From CAYJQO01 sp964372445 (GTDB lineage: Bacteria; Patescibacteriota; Minisyncoccia; UBA6257; GWB1-50-10): a stretch of DNA of 9,727 nucleotides. Every line of letters starts with the position of its first letter. The first letter of the stretch is position 1. Both the position numbers and the translations under genes were made by a program. The stretch is from contig CAYJQO010000024.1 in NCBI GenBank assembly GCA_964372445.1, positions 1 to 9,727 on the forward strand, read 5' to 3'. The notes under the pieces were generated by a model. That model was not told the DNA's origin. It saw nothing but the letters and a program-made list of their open reading frames with translations, and did no database searches. Below are positions 1 through 6,762 of this stretch, piece after piece.

Positions 1-1794
1 TTCAAGCTGAAAAATGCCGGTGGTGTCGCCGCGGCGGAGGAGGTCGAACGTCGGCGCGTCATCGAGCGGGAGCTGGTTGATGTCGATCGAGACGTGGTGG
101 ATGTCGCGGATGAGGCGAAGGCACTGCTCGATGATGGTGAGGTTCTTCAGGCCCAGGAAGTCCATCTTGAGGAGACCGAGGTCTTCGACGCTGTGCATTC
201 CAAATTGGGTGATGACGGCGCTTTCCCCCTGCGGCGCGCGCTGCAGCGGCAGGTAGTTGGTCAAGGGTTCCGGTGTCATCACGACGCCGCACGCGTGCAC
301 CGAGGCGTGCCGCGCTACACCTTCAAGCTTCTGGGCCGCGTCGAGTAGCCGATGCGCATTTGGGTCCTCGGCGTAGATTTTTTTGAGCTCGGGCACCACA
401 TTGAGCGCATCCTTGATCGTCGCGTTGAACGGGATGAGCTTCGCAATCTGGTCGCAGAAACCATAGGCAAGGCTGAGCGCCCGGCCGGTATCGCGCACCG
501 CGGCGCGAGCCATCATGGTCCCAAATGTGATGATCTGGGCTACTCGGTCTGCCCCGTACCGGTCCCGCACATAGGCAACCACCTCGTCCCGCCGAATGTC
601 GGTGAAATCAATGTCGATGTCAGGAAAGGCGATTCGGTCTGGGTTGAGGAATCGCTCGAAGATGAGGTCGTAGCGGAGGGGATCAATGTTGGTAATCCCC
701 AGGATGTACGAGACAATGCTGCCTGCCGCCGAGCCGCGCCCGGGTCCCACCACGATGCCATGGTTCTTCGCCCAGTTCACGAAGTCTTGTACGATGAGGA
801 AGTAGTCGGCGAACCCGGTCCGTGTGATTACCCCAAGTTCGTGCTCGATCCGTTCGGTCACCACCGGAGTCGTCTCGGGGTACCGTGACGGTAGCCGCTC
901 ATGGGTTAGACGGCGGAGGTAGCCATCGGCTGTTTCATGGTCAGGCAGCGGAAACTTGGGCATGTGGATGCCACCCAGTGTAAGTTCAAGGGTGCACCGT
1001 TCGGCGATCACCACGGTGTTCGCAATGGCTTCGGGGATGTGCGCAAAGAGCTGCGCCATCTCGTTCGGTGGTCGGAGCGACACGTCAAACTGCTTGAGCG
1101 TCAACCGATCCTCGTCATCGAGCCGACTCGAGGTTTGCACCGCGAGGAGAATCTCGTGTGCGGTTTTGTCCTCCGGCGTCGCGTAGTGGACATCCTGAGT
1201 GGCAACGAGCGGGATCCCGAGCTGCTGCGCGAGTGCCCGGATTGGATCGTGGAGCTCGGGGGCGTGCGGTTGCATCTCGAGAAAGTAATCTTCGCCGAAG
1301 GTCGTCTGGTACCACCGAGCGGTCGATGCCGCTTCCTCGATTTTTCGGCTGGCGATGAGGCGTGCGATCTCCCCCGATGCGCAACCGGAGAGACAGATGA
1401 GCCCCTCGTGGTGGGCGGCGAGGAGCTCTCGGTCAATCCGCGGCTTGTAGTAAAAGCCGTCGAGGTGAGCGCTGGTGACCAAGGCTAACAGGTTCCGCCA
1501 CCCCGTGGCATTCTTGGCGAGCAGGGTGAGGTGGTAGCGCTGCTCATCAATTTTCGGCCGCTTGTTGAGCCGTCCGTTGGGAGCCAGGTAGGTTTCCACG
1601 CCGAGGATCGGTTTGAGCCCAGCCTCCCGCGCCTTCTGGTAGAACTCGATTGCTCCGTAGAGGTTGCCGTGGTCGGTGAGGGCCAAGGCCTCCATGCCCA
1701 AGCTCTTCGTGCGGTTGACGAGGTCATCAATTTTCGCCAGCCCATCGAGCAGCGAGTAGTGTGAGTGTACGTGGAGGTGAACAAACTTTGACAT
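1..1794 (-). CDS. dnaE: DNA polymerase III alpha subunit, N-terminal 598 residues (cut by window edge)
   Basis: Catalytic subunit of the replicative polymerase. The frame is open from an ATG at 1794-1792 to the window edge. Residues 1 to about 220 are the PHP domain, with its metal-ligand motifs present: H6-x-H8, D17, TDHGN (H42), GVE (E67), YHLTLLA (H88), LSGC (C138), QPH (H177) and DVHY (D201, H203). The polymerase domain follows: GPGRGSAAGS, the catalytic PDIDIDF (D392, D394), IITFGTM, and MDFLGL with the third catalytic aspartate D545. The last codons read GIFQLE, a conserved block about halfway through a roughly 1100-residue DnaE, so the missing half lies outside the window. The PHP motifs look complete, unlike the degenerate E. 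coli domain; intact PHP domains, as in Thermus, can act as 3'-5' proofreading exonucleases, so activity here is inferred. No Shine-Dalgarno is visible. The gene is divergent from rnhB. Confidence 0.97.
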   Translation of the reverse strand, partial: MSKFVHLHVHSHYSLLDGLAKIDDLVNRTKSLGMEALALTDHGNLYGAIEFYQKAREAGLKPILGVETYLAPNGRLNKRPKIDEQRYHLTLLAKNATGWRNLLALVTSAHLDGFYYKPRIDRELLAAHHEGLICLSGCASGEIARLIASRKIEEAASTARWYQTTFGEDYFLEMQPHAPELHDPIRALAQQLGIPLVATQDVHYATPEDKTAHEILLAVQTSSRLDDEDRLTLKQFDVSLRPPNEMAQLFAHIPEAIANTVVIAERCTLELTLGGIHMPKFPLPDHETADGYLRRLTHERLPSRYPETTPVVTERIEHELGVITRTGFADYFLIVQDFVNWAKNHGIVVGPGRGSAAGSIVSYILGITNIDPLRYDLIFERFLNPDRIAFPDIDIDFTDIRRDEVVAYVRDRYGADRVAQIITFGTMMARAAVRDTGRALSLAYGFCDQIAKLIPFNATIKDALNVVPELKKIYAEDPNAHRLLDAAQKLEGVARHASVHACGVVMTPEPLTNYLPLQRAPQGESAVITQFGMHSVEDLGLLKMDFLGLKNLTIIEQCLRLIRDIHHVSIDINQLPLDDAPTFDLLRRGDTTGIFQLE

Positions 1795-2023
1795 GACACG
1801 ACGCCGGCACAGCTGCCTACCATTGTCCCGGAACGGCAAGGCCACAGCAATGTTGATAACCAAGCTCCGGCGGCGCCCCATGCCTTGACGGCGCGTGCTG
1901 GGTGTTTAGCAGTGTGCCATTTCGTCTTACCGGTCGCCCTTGCCCTGCCCATTGATACAGCGCTCATGCCATTTCATTCTCATCTAGCAGGAACTGTCGT
2001 ACAATGCATCGGAGATCCATCCC
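1795..2023. promoter_or_regulatory. Divergent intergenic region between dnaE and rnhB
   Basis: This 229-base stretch separates the two divergent starts. No coding region or RNA gene is convincing. A candidate rnhB promoter sits at the right end and is listed separately. For dnaE, the minus strand has a weak match: TTGCTG, 17 bases, then GACAAT (plus-strand 1822-1827). This would start transcription near 1815, about 21 bases before the ATG. It matches only 3 of 6 and 4 of 6 consensus positions, so it is uncertain. Confidence 0.35.
1977..2005 (+). promoter_or_regulatory. Candidate sigma70-type promoter for rnhB
   Basis: TTCTCA (1977-1982, 4 of 6 to TTGACA), a 17-base spacer, then TACAAT (2000-2005, 5 of 6 to TATAAT). 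The expected start near 2012 gives a leader of only about 12 bases, which just includes the GGAG at 2011-2014. Confidence 0.5.
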
Positions 2024-2659
2024 ATGGCACGTTCGATGGCTAGGGTAGGCATTGACGAGGTTGGTCGTGGAGCCCTCGCCGGGCCAGTGACGGTTGCCGC
2101 AGTGCTTGCCCCATCTGATCTGCGCCCCCTTACGGCTACCGGTCCGACCGTGCTCCGTGATTCTAAGCGGTTGACACCGCGTGCGCGCGTGGCGTGGCTC
2201 CGACACATTCGGCTGGTGGCGCGGCGTAACCCCGGGGTGCGCTATGCCGTGGCGAGCGTTGCCCCACGCGTGATTGATCAGGTGAACATCACCAAGGCGG
2301 CGAATCGGGCGGCAAGCCGGGCTTTCGCAAAACTGGTCCGCGCCCACGGCACGAGCGTTCGGAATGCGCCAGTTTTTCTTGACGGGGGACTCTACCTCAG
2401 CCGTCGTACGCTCCGTTCAGTTGGCTACCGGGGTATCCCGAAGACGGTGCCGCACGGGGATGAGCGTATCGGTGTCATCCAGCTTGCCTCGATCGTCGCG
2501 AAGGTACAGCGCGATCGCTGGATGCTGCACCTCCATCGCCGGCACCCACGCTACGGCTTTGCGATCCATAAGGGATATGGCACCCGGGCCCACCGGGCCG
2601 TCATCCATCGCTACGGACGGTCCCCAATCCATCGGCAAACCTTTGCGGTGCACCGGTAG
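2024..2659 (+). CDS. rnhB: Ribonuclease HII
   Basis: This endonuclease cuts the RNA strand of RNA-DNA hybrids and nicks at single ribonucleotides left in DNA. It is 211 residues, a normal length for the family. The N-terminal signature GIDEVGRGALAGP carries catalytic D11 and E12. The block DSKRLT follows at 46-51, then FLDGG with catalytic D120, and ASIVAKVQRD with the last metal-binding aspartate D164. Near the C-terminus, HPRYGFAIHKGYGT is the usual GxxxHKGYGT substrate block. The ATG at 2024 is chosen because GGAG lies at 2011-2014 with 9-base spacing; an in-frame ATG at 2036 would remove only four residues. The gene is divergent from dnaE and followed by the rpmF promoter. The protein is unusually rich in arginine and histidine, with no sign of decay. 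Confidence 0.95.
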   Translation: MARSMARVGIDEVGRGALAGPVTVAAVLAPSDLRPLTATGPTVLRDSKRLTPRARVAWLRHIRLVARRNPGVRYAVASVAPRVIDQVNITKAANRAASRAFAKLVRAHGTSVRNAPVFLDGGLYLSRRTLRSVGYRGIPKTVPHGDERIGVIQLASIVAKVQRDRWMLHLHRRHPRYGFAIHKGYGTRAHRAVIHRYGRSPIHRQTFAVHR

Positions 2660-2678
2660 CACTCCCGCATGCAGTTTC

Positions 2679-2707
2679 TTGACCGCATGTCTCGGAACGA
2701 CTACCAT
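2679..2707 (+). promoter_or_regulatory. Candidate promoter for rpmF-nusB-rnc-smc, giving an almost leaderless transcript
   Basis: TTGACC (2679-2684, 5 of 6), a 17-base spacer, then TACCAT (2702-2707, 4 of 6). Transcription would begin near 2714, two bases before the rpmF ATG at 2716, so no Shine-Dalgarno would be transcribed. The AT-poor -10 makes the call moderate. Confidence 0.55.
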
Positions 2708-2715
2708 GAACCGAT

Positions 2716-2883
2716 ATGGGTGGCGTACCAACTAAGCACCATTCAAAATCGAAGGTCGGGAGGCGGCGATCCCAACAGCGGATGAAGCAGGTTCAACTTA
2801 TTGCCTGCCCATCCTGCAAGGGGCCGACCTTGCCGCACCGGGTGTGTCCGCAGTGCGGGGTCTATATCGCGAAAGCATCGTAG
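2716..2883 (+). CDS. rpmF: Large ribosomal subunit protein bL32
   Basis: A 55-residue structural protein of the 50S subunit, easily missed because of its size. The start MGGVPTKHHSKSKVGRRRSQ matches the usual L32 N-terminus (GVPKRKTSKSRRDRRRS-like), rich in lysine and arginine for rRNA contact. The C-terminal half carries two CxxC pairs, C31-P-S-C34 and C44-P-Q-C47, separated by nine residues: the zinc-ribbon form of L32 rather than the cysteine-free form. The stop at 2881-2883 is 13 bases before nusB. There is no Shine-Dalgarno; the candidate -10 box ends eight bases before the ATG, so translation from a leaderless end is likely (inference). Confidence 0.93.
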   Translation: MGGVPTKHHSKSKVGRRRSQQRMKQVQLIACPSCKGPTLPHRVCPQCGVYIAKAS

Positions 2884-2896
2884 GCCGCGGCTAGCC

Positions 2897-3367
2897 ATGG
2901 CGACGCGACACCTCATCCGGACAATTGTCCTCCAATCCCTTTACGAGTGGGACTTCTACAAACGGGAGGCGGATCTCTCCGCGGTGGTCGAGCGGAACAT
3001 AGCCGAGTTCGGTCCAGGAATTGATGAGCCGGAGTTTGCCTGGCGTATGGTGCGTGGTATCGTGGAGCATCTCCCGGAGATCAATAAGATTATTGAGCGG
3101 GCCGCTCCCGAGTGGCCGCTGGAGCAGGTGGCAATCATCGATCGGAATGTGCTCCGCATCGGTCTCTACGAGTTGCTCTACGCGGATCGGAGTGAGGTGC
3201 CACCAAAGGTCGCGATTAATGAGGCGATTGAAATCGCCAAGAACTACGGTGGGTTGAGCTCCCCTCGGTTCATCAATGGGGTACTGGGAACCGTCTACCG
3301 AGAGCTCTCCGCTGCTGAAGCCGGAACCAAGAACGAAGGCCAGAGTGCACCGGAGCCAAGCGCGTAG
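2897..3367 (+). CDS. nusB: Transcription antitermination factor NusB
   Basis: NusB binds boxA RNA with ribosomal protein S10 (NusE) and prevents premature Rho-dependent termination of rRNA operons. The product is 156 residues, close to the usual 130-160, and mostly helical. Family blocks are present: an N-terminal helix RHLIRTIVLQSLYEWDF, then IDRNVLRIGLYELLY at about residues 80-94, and the C-terminal signature VAINEAIEIAKNYGG followed by SPRFINGVLG. The ATG at 2897 is chosen because MATRHLIR starts exactly where the family does; an upstream in-frame ATG at 2801 would add 32 arginine- and proline-rich residues read from inside rpmF. The gene lies 13 bases after rpmF and 51 bases before rnc, on the same strand, so it is probably co-transcribed with them. 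The last 20 residues are a low-complexity tail. Confidence 0.95.
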   Translation: MATRHLIRTIVLQSLYEWDFYKREADLSAVVERNIAEFGPGIDEPEFAWRMVRGIVEHLPEINKIIERAAPEWPLEQVAIIDRNVLRIGLYELLYADRSEVPPKVAINEAIEIAKNYGGLSSPRFINGVLGTVYRELSAAEAGTKNEGQSAPEPSA

Positions 3368-3418
3368 GCGCGGCTGGCTCCGCTACCCTGTGGCGTTCGA
3401 TATTGGATTGGGACGTAC

Positions 3419-4138
3419 ATGGCACGAATCGACGAACTGGAGGATGTGTTGAAAATCAAGTTCAAGAACCCAGCGTTCCTGAAGGAAGCGCTCACGCACC
3501 GCTCGTACCTCAACGAGAATCCGCAGTGGCCCACACCCCACAACGAGCGGCTCGAGTACCTCGGCGATGCGGTGCTGGAGCTCGCTACCACGGAGTTCCT
3601 CTTCCACGCGTACCCTGACTACCCGGAGGGTAAGCTCACGAGTCTCCGGGCCGCCCTCGTAAACTACCAGATGCTCGCCGCGGTCGCGCGGGACATACAG
3701 CTCGACCGCTACCTCTTCCTCTCGCGGGGAGAGATGCGTGACGTGCACAAGGCGCGGGAGGTGATCATGGCGAACGCGATCGAGGCGCTCATCGGCGCCT
3801 GCTACCTCGACCAGGGGTATGTCGCCGCCAAGGAACTGGTCGGGCGTCTGGTGCTGGTGCGCCTCGACGATGTCATGGAACGCGGCTTGTATCGCGATCC
3901 AAAGAGCGTCCTCCAGGAAACGGCCCAGGAGCGGTTCCGGCTTACCCCAACCTACCGCGTGCTCAAGGAGGACGGGCCTGATCATGAGAAAACTTTTTCG
4001 ATCGGTGTCTGCTTCGGCGACCGTCTCGTGGCTGAGGGTACCGGCGGATCGAAACAGGAAGCGGAGGCGAACGCCGCAGAGCATGCGCTCGCAGTGCTCT
4101 CTCAAGAGGAGAGTGAAGCGGCAGAACGGAAACGGTGA
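3419..4138 (+). CDS. rnc: Ribonuclease III
   Basis: This double-strand-specific endonuclease processes rRNA precursors and structured mRNAs. It is 239 residues, normal length. The catalytic domain (about 1-150) has ALTHRSY at 24-30 and the signature HNERLEYLGDAVLEL, giving E43, E46 and D50, which match E. coli E38, E41 and D45. The second metal-binding block reads IMANAIEALIGA: E122 matches E. coli E117, but the position of E. coli D114 is asparagine (N119, codon AAC at 3773-3775). A double-stranded RNA-binding domain fills about 160-230, starting DPKSVLQE and ending in GGSKQEAEANAAEHAL. The start has a weak GGGA at 3410-3413, five bases before the ATG. The stop TGA shares its last base with the smc ATG, so translation is probably coupled. 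Confidence 0.96.
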   Translation: MARIDELEDVLKIKFKNPAFLKEALTHRSYLNENPQWPTPHNERLEYLGDAVLELATTEFLFHAYPDYPEGKLTSLRAALVNYQMLAAVARDIQLDRYLFLSRGEMRDVHKAREVIMANAIEALIGACYLDQGYVAAKELVGRLVLVRLDDVMERGLYRDPKSVLQETAQERFRLTPTYRVLKEDGPDHEKTFSIGVCFGDRLVAEGTGGSKQEAEANAAEHALAVLSQEESEAAERKR

Positions 4139-6336
4139 TGAGCGCACATCCATTCCTGAACCGCCTCGAGCTCCAGGGTTTTAAATCGTTCGCGCAGAAA
4201 ACCGTGCTCGAGTTCCCGGCACGCGTGGTCGCCATCGTCGGGCCGAACGGCTCGGGAAAATCAAATGTGATTGATGCCTTCCGATGGGTGCTCGGCGAGC
4301 GTGAGGCGAAGCAGCTCCGGGGCGATACCCTCGGGAACCTCATCTTCGCGGGTACCCCGAAGCGGCCGGCGGTCAGTGTGGCAAAGGTCAGCCTTTTCTT
4401 TGACAACCGTGCCGGAGTGTTCCCCGATGCCGGCGAGGAGGTGATGCTGGCACGCCGTGTGGATCGCTCTGGGACGTCACAATTCTTTATCCACGATACT
4501 GAAACCAAGCTGAAGGATCTGCTGCCCATGCTCGCCCGCGCCCGCCTGGGGAGCCGGGGCCTCACCATGGTTAGCCAGGGCCAGAGCGATCTCTTCGTGA
4601 AATCGAGCGCGGAGGAACGGCGTGGCATGATTGAGGAGGTAATCGGGCTTCGAGAGTTCCGCGTCAAGAAAGCGCAGGCGGAGCGACGGCTCATCACAAG
4701 CCGGATCAACATGGACAAGGTACGAGCGTTGCTTGATGAGCTCACCCCCCACCTCCGGTTCCTGCGGCGCCAGCGTAGCCGTTGGGAGAAGCGTAGCGAG
4801 CTTGCCGCAGCGCTTACCAATTTGGAAAACCGCTACTTCGCGGTTCGCCTTCACGAGCTTCGACAGGTTCATGAGATCCTGGCCGTCCCGGAAACCTCAC
4901 TCGAGGATCAGCGGAGAGAGATCGAGGGTGAAGTGCATAAGCTCGAACAGTTACTCGCGAACATGGATTACCGAGTCCAGGATTCGGGCACCATGGCCCA
5001 GCATCGAGAGATGCTCTCATCGCTCATTGCCGGGCGTGCGGTGAGCGAAAAGGAGCTCGCGCGGATCGAGGCACGTATGGAATTCGCGCCCGCGGCCGGT
5101 CCGGCTACGCCTGGGCAGCTCACAGAGTTCCCTGCGATTGCCCGGGCGATTGCCAGCGAAATCCGCACGACGCTCGCCTGGGATGATCTAGAGCACATGA
5201 AAGGGAAGTTGCGCAAATGGCTCGGGCAACTCGAGCGGCTGCTCGGTGATGAAGGGCAGAGCATGCCAGCGCCGGTGGCAGACCTTCAGAAAAGCGCCGA
5301 ACGAGTGAAAGCTGATCTTGCACGGATCGACCAGGAGATCGCCGAGCTACAGCGTGAAGCCGATGCCCAGGTGCACGAACAGCAACGCCTCACCAAGGAG
5401 TTTCGATCGCAGGTGGAACTCATGGAGCGGCAGAAGAATGAGCTCCGCCGAATCGACGAGCAGGTGCAGCGTCACCAGTTTGAGCGTGAGAAACTTTCCG
5501 TTCGGCGTGAGGAACTGGAACGTGAGTGGGAGAGCATTGGCCGGGCGCGCGCTGACCTTGCCAGCCTACCGGAGAGTTATGAAACGGTAGACCTCCAGGA
5601 CCTGTCGCGGCGAATGCTCAAGCTACGTGGAGAGCTTGCCGCCATCGGTGAGATTGACGAAGGCCTGGTGAAGGACGCGGAAGAGACTGAATCGCGGCAC
5701 GGTTTCCTCTCCCGGGAACTGCACGATCTCGAGGAGGCATCAAAAGATCTCACCGGGCTCATTAAGGATCTTGACGGCCGCATCCACACCGACTTCAAAT
5801 CTGCATTCCGGGCCATCAACGAGGAGTTCAATAACTACTTTCGGTTGATGTTCGGCGGCGGACGCGCTCACCTAGCACTCACACGCCGACCAGTGGAGCC
5901 GCTGCCGGATGAAGCGGACGAGACCGTCCCGGATGGTGCTGCCGTAGCACCGGAATTTGACAAGGTAGACCCGGAACTTACCGCGGGTGTGGAGATTGAG
6001 CTCTCGCTCCCCCGAAAGCGCATCACCTCACTCGATATGCTCTCCGGGGGCGAGCGGAGCTTGGTCTCGATTGCCGCGCTCTTCGCGCTGATCGCGGTTA
6101 CCCCACCGCCGTTCCTCGTACTCGATGAGATCGACGCGGCCTTGGACGAGGAGAACGCGCGACGGTTCGCAGAGCTGGTGAAGGAGTTTGCCAAAAAGAC
6201 GCAGTTCATTATTGTGACTCACAACCGGGCTACCATGGAGGCCGCTGACATCCTCTACGGCATCACCATGGGTGACGACGGTGTCTCGAAAGTGTTCTCC
6301 CTGAAGCTTGAAACTGCCGAGGTGGCAGCACGTTGA
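4138..6336 (+). CDS. smc: Short SMC-family chromosome partition ATPase, no visible hinge
   Basis: SMC ATPases form long dimers that organise and segregate chromosomes. This one is 732 residues, against about 1150-1200 for typical bacterial SMC. The N-terminal head carries LELQGFKSFA and Walker A GPNGSGKS at 35-42, then MVSQGQSD (Q-loop region). The C-terminal head carries LSGGERS at 635-641, Walker B FLVLDE at 659-664, and the D-loop block IDAALDEENA. Both ATPase halves therefore look complete. Between them, charged heptad-like helices run at about 165-313 and 383-560, each roughly half the usual arm. Where a hinge of about 150 residues should be there is only a stretch of about 70 residues (314-382) with an alanine- and proline-rich start and no glycine-rich hinge block that I recognise. 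The ATG at 4138 overlaps the rnc TGA; a GTG at 4135 would add one methionine. A RecN- or Rad50-like relative is possible, but the heads read as SMC. Confidence 0.88.
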   Translation: MSAHPFLNRLELQGFKSFAQKTVLEFPARVVAIVGPNGSGKSNVIDAFRWVLGEREAKQLRGDTLGNLIFAGTPKRPAVSVAKVSLFFDNRAGVFPDAGEEVMLARRVDRSGTSQFFIHDTETKLKDLLPMLARARLGSRGLTMVSQGQSDLFVKSSAEERRGMIEEVIGLREFRVKKAQAERRLITSRINMDKVRALLDELTPHLRFLRRQRSRWEKRSELAAALTNLENRYFAVRLHELRQVHEILAVPETSLEDQRREIEGEVHKLEQLLANMDYRVQDSGTMAQHREMLSSLIAGRAVSEKELARIEARMEFAPAAGPATPGQLTEFPAIARAIASEIRTTLAWDDLEHMKGKLRKWLGQLERLLGDEGQSMPAPVADLQKSAERVKADLARIDQEIAELQREADAQVHEQQRLTKEFRSQVELMERQKNELRRIDEQVQRHQFEREKLSVRREELEREWESIGRARADLASLPESYETVDLQDLSRRMLKLRGELAAIGEIDEGLVKDAEETESRHGFLSRELHDLEEASKDLTGLIKDLDGRIHTDFKSAFRAINEEFNNYFRLMFGGGRAHLALTRRPVEPLPDEADETVPDGAAVAPEFDKVDPELTAGVEIELSLPRKRITSLDMLSGGERSLVSIAALFALIAVTPPPFLVLDEIDAALDEENARRFAELVKEFAKKTQFIIVTHNRATMEAADILYGITMGDDGVSKVFSLKLETAEVAAR

Positions 6337-6361
6337 TCTTTTCCTGTAGCTCCGGTAGGAT
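6333..6361 (+). promoter_or_regulatory. Candidate rpsP promoter overlapping the smc stop codon
   Basis: TTGATC (6333-6338, 4 of 6) contains the TGA stop of smc (6334-6336). A 17-base spacer is followed by TAGGAT (6356-6361, 4 of 6). The expected start near 6368 gives a leader of about 15 bases with no Shine-Dalgarno. Confidence 0.45.
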
Positions 6362-6382
6362 GACCCTGTTCGCATCAGCAGC

Positions 6383-6718
6383 ATGATCGCCATAAAGTTT
6401 AAGAAAGTTGGCAAGAAGCACCAGGCGTCGTTCCGCATCGTGGTTGCGGAGAAACGCTCCAAGCTCCAGGGCAACTTCATCGAGGACCTCGGCTGGTTCA
6501 ATCCGAGGAGCGATGAGTACCGGATCGAAAAAGAGCGAGCTGCCTATTGGCTCTCCGTTGGCGCACAGCCAACGCCAACGGTGTGGAACCTGATGGTTCG
6601 CGTAGGTGCCGCGCGCGGCAAGAAGATTCCTGTGCATGGGAAGCCAAAATCGAAGGGGGGGCCACCGGAGGCAGTAACCCCAACGCCGGCACCGGTTGCA
6701 GAGGCGCCAGCAGCGTAG
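6383..6718 (+). CDS. rpsP: Small ribosomal subunit protein bS16
   Basis: S16 is a small 30S assembly protein. The product is 111 residues. The family pattern is clear: an N-terminal strand IAIKFKKVGKKHQASFRIVVAEKRSK, then the block IEDLGWFNP, and YWLSVGAQPT followed by TVWNLM. Residues after about 95 form a proline- and alanine-rich tail (TPTPAPVAEAPAA), an extension common in S16 and probably disordered. The start ATG at 6383 is the only reasonable one, since MIAIKF aligns with the usual M-V-x-I-R start. No Shine-Dalgarno precedes it. In many bacteria rimM and then trmD follow rpsP; here a KH-domain gene lies in between and rimM is absent from the window. A strong new promoter begins nine bases after the stop. 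Confidence 0.96.
   Translation: MIAIKFKKVGKKHQASFRIVVAEKRSKLQGNFIEDLGWFNPRSDEYRIEKERAAYWLSVGAQPTPTVWNLMVRVGAARGKKIPVHGKPKSKGGPPEAVTPTPAPVAEAPAA
6555..6581 (+). repeat. Two overlapping inverted repeats inside rpsP
   Basis: CCGTTGGCG (6555-6563) and CGCCAACGG (6573-6581) are perfect 9-base complementary arms with a 9-base loop. CGTTGGC (6556-6562) and GCCAACG (6568-6574) form an alternative 7-base stem with a 5-base loop. The two share the left arm and cannot form together. They lie in the codons for the conserved SVGAQPTPT block, so coincidence with coding constraint is quite possible. Confidence 0.4.
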
Positions 6719-6727
6719 CAAGAGGGG

Positions 6728-6756
6728 TTGACAAAGATATAATACGGCGTTATAAT
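6728..6756 (+). promoter_or_regulatory. Perfect-consensus sigma70 promoter for khpA
   Basis: TTGACA (6728-6733), exactly 17 bases, then TATAAT (6751-6756): full matches at both boxes with ideal spacing. A second TATAAT lies inside the spacer at 6738-6743, so the whole element is unusually AT-rich for this window. Transcription should start near 6763, about 112 bases before the khpA ATG. Confidence 0.88.
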
Positions 6757-6762
6757 GCTAGC

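Noticed and set aside
352..1488. Plus-strand frames (352-888, 937-1488) opposite dnaE
   Set aside because: Shadows of the minus-strand dnaE frame, which carries the catalytic motifs.
1795..1967. N-terminal part of a minus-strand frame (1485-1967) as an extra gene upstream of dnaE
   Set aside because: It runs into dnaE in a different frame, shows no family motif and lacks a ribosome binding site.
2801..2896. 32-residue N-terminal extension of NusB
   Set aside because: It is read from within rpmF, is proline- and arginine-rich, and no NusB family member begins there; MATRHLIR at 2897 fits.
3383..4153. Minus-strand frame of 256 codons opposite rnc
   Set aside because: Antisense shadow of a well-conserved RNase III gene; the product resembles no family and arises from GC-rich codon bias.
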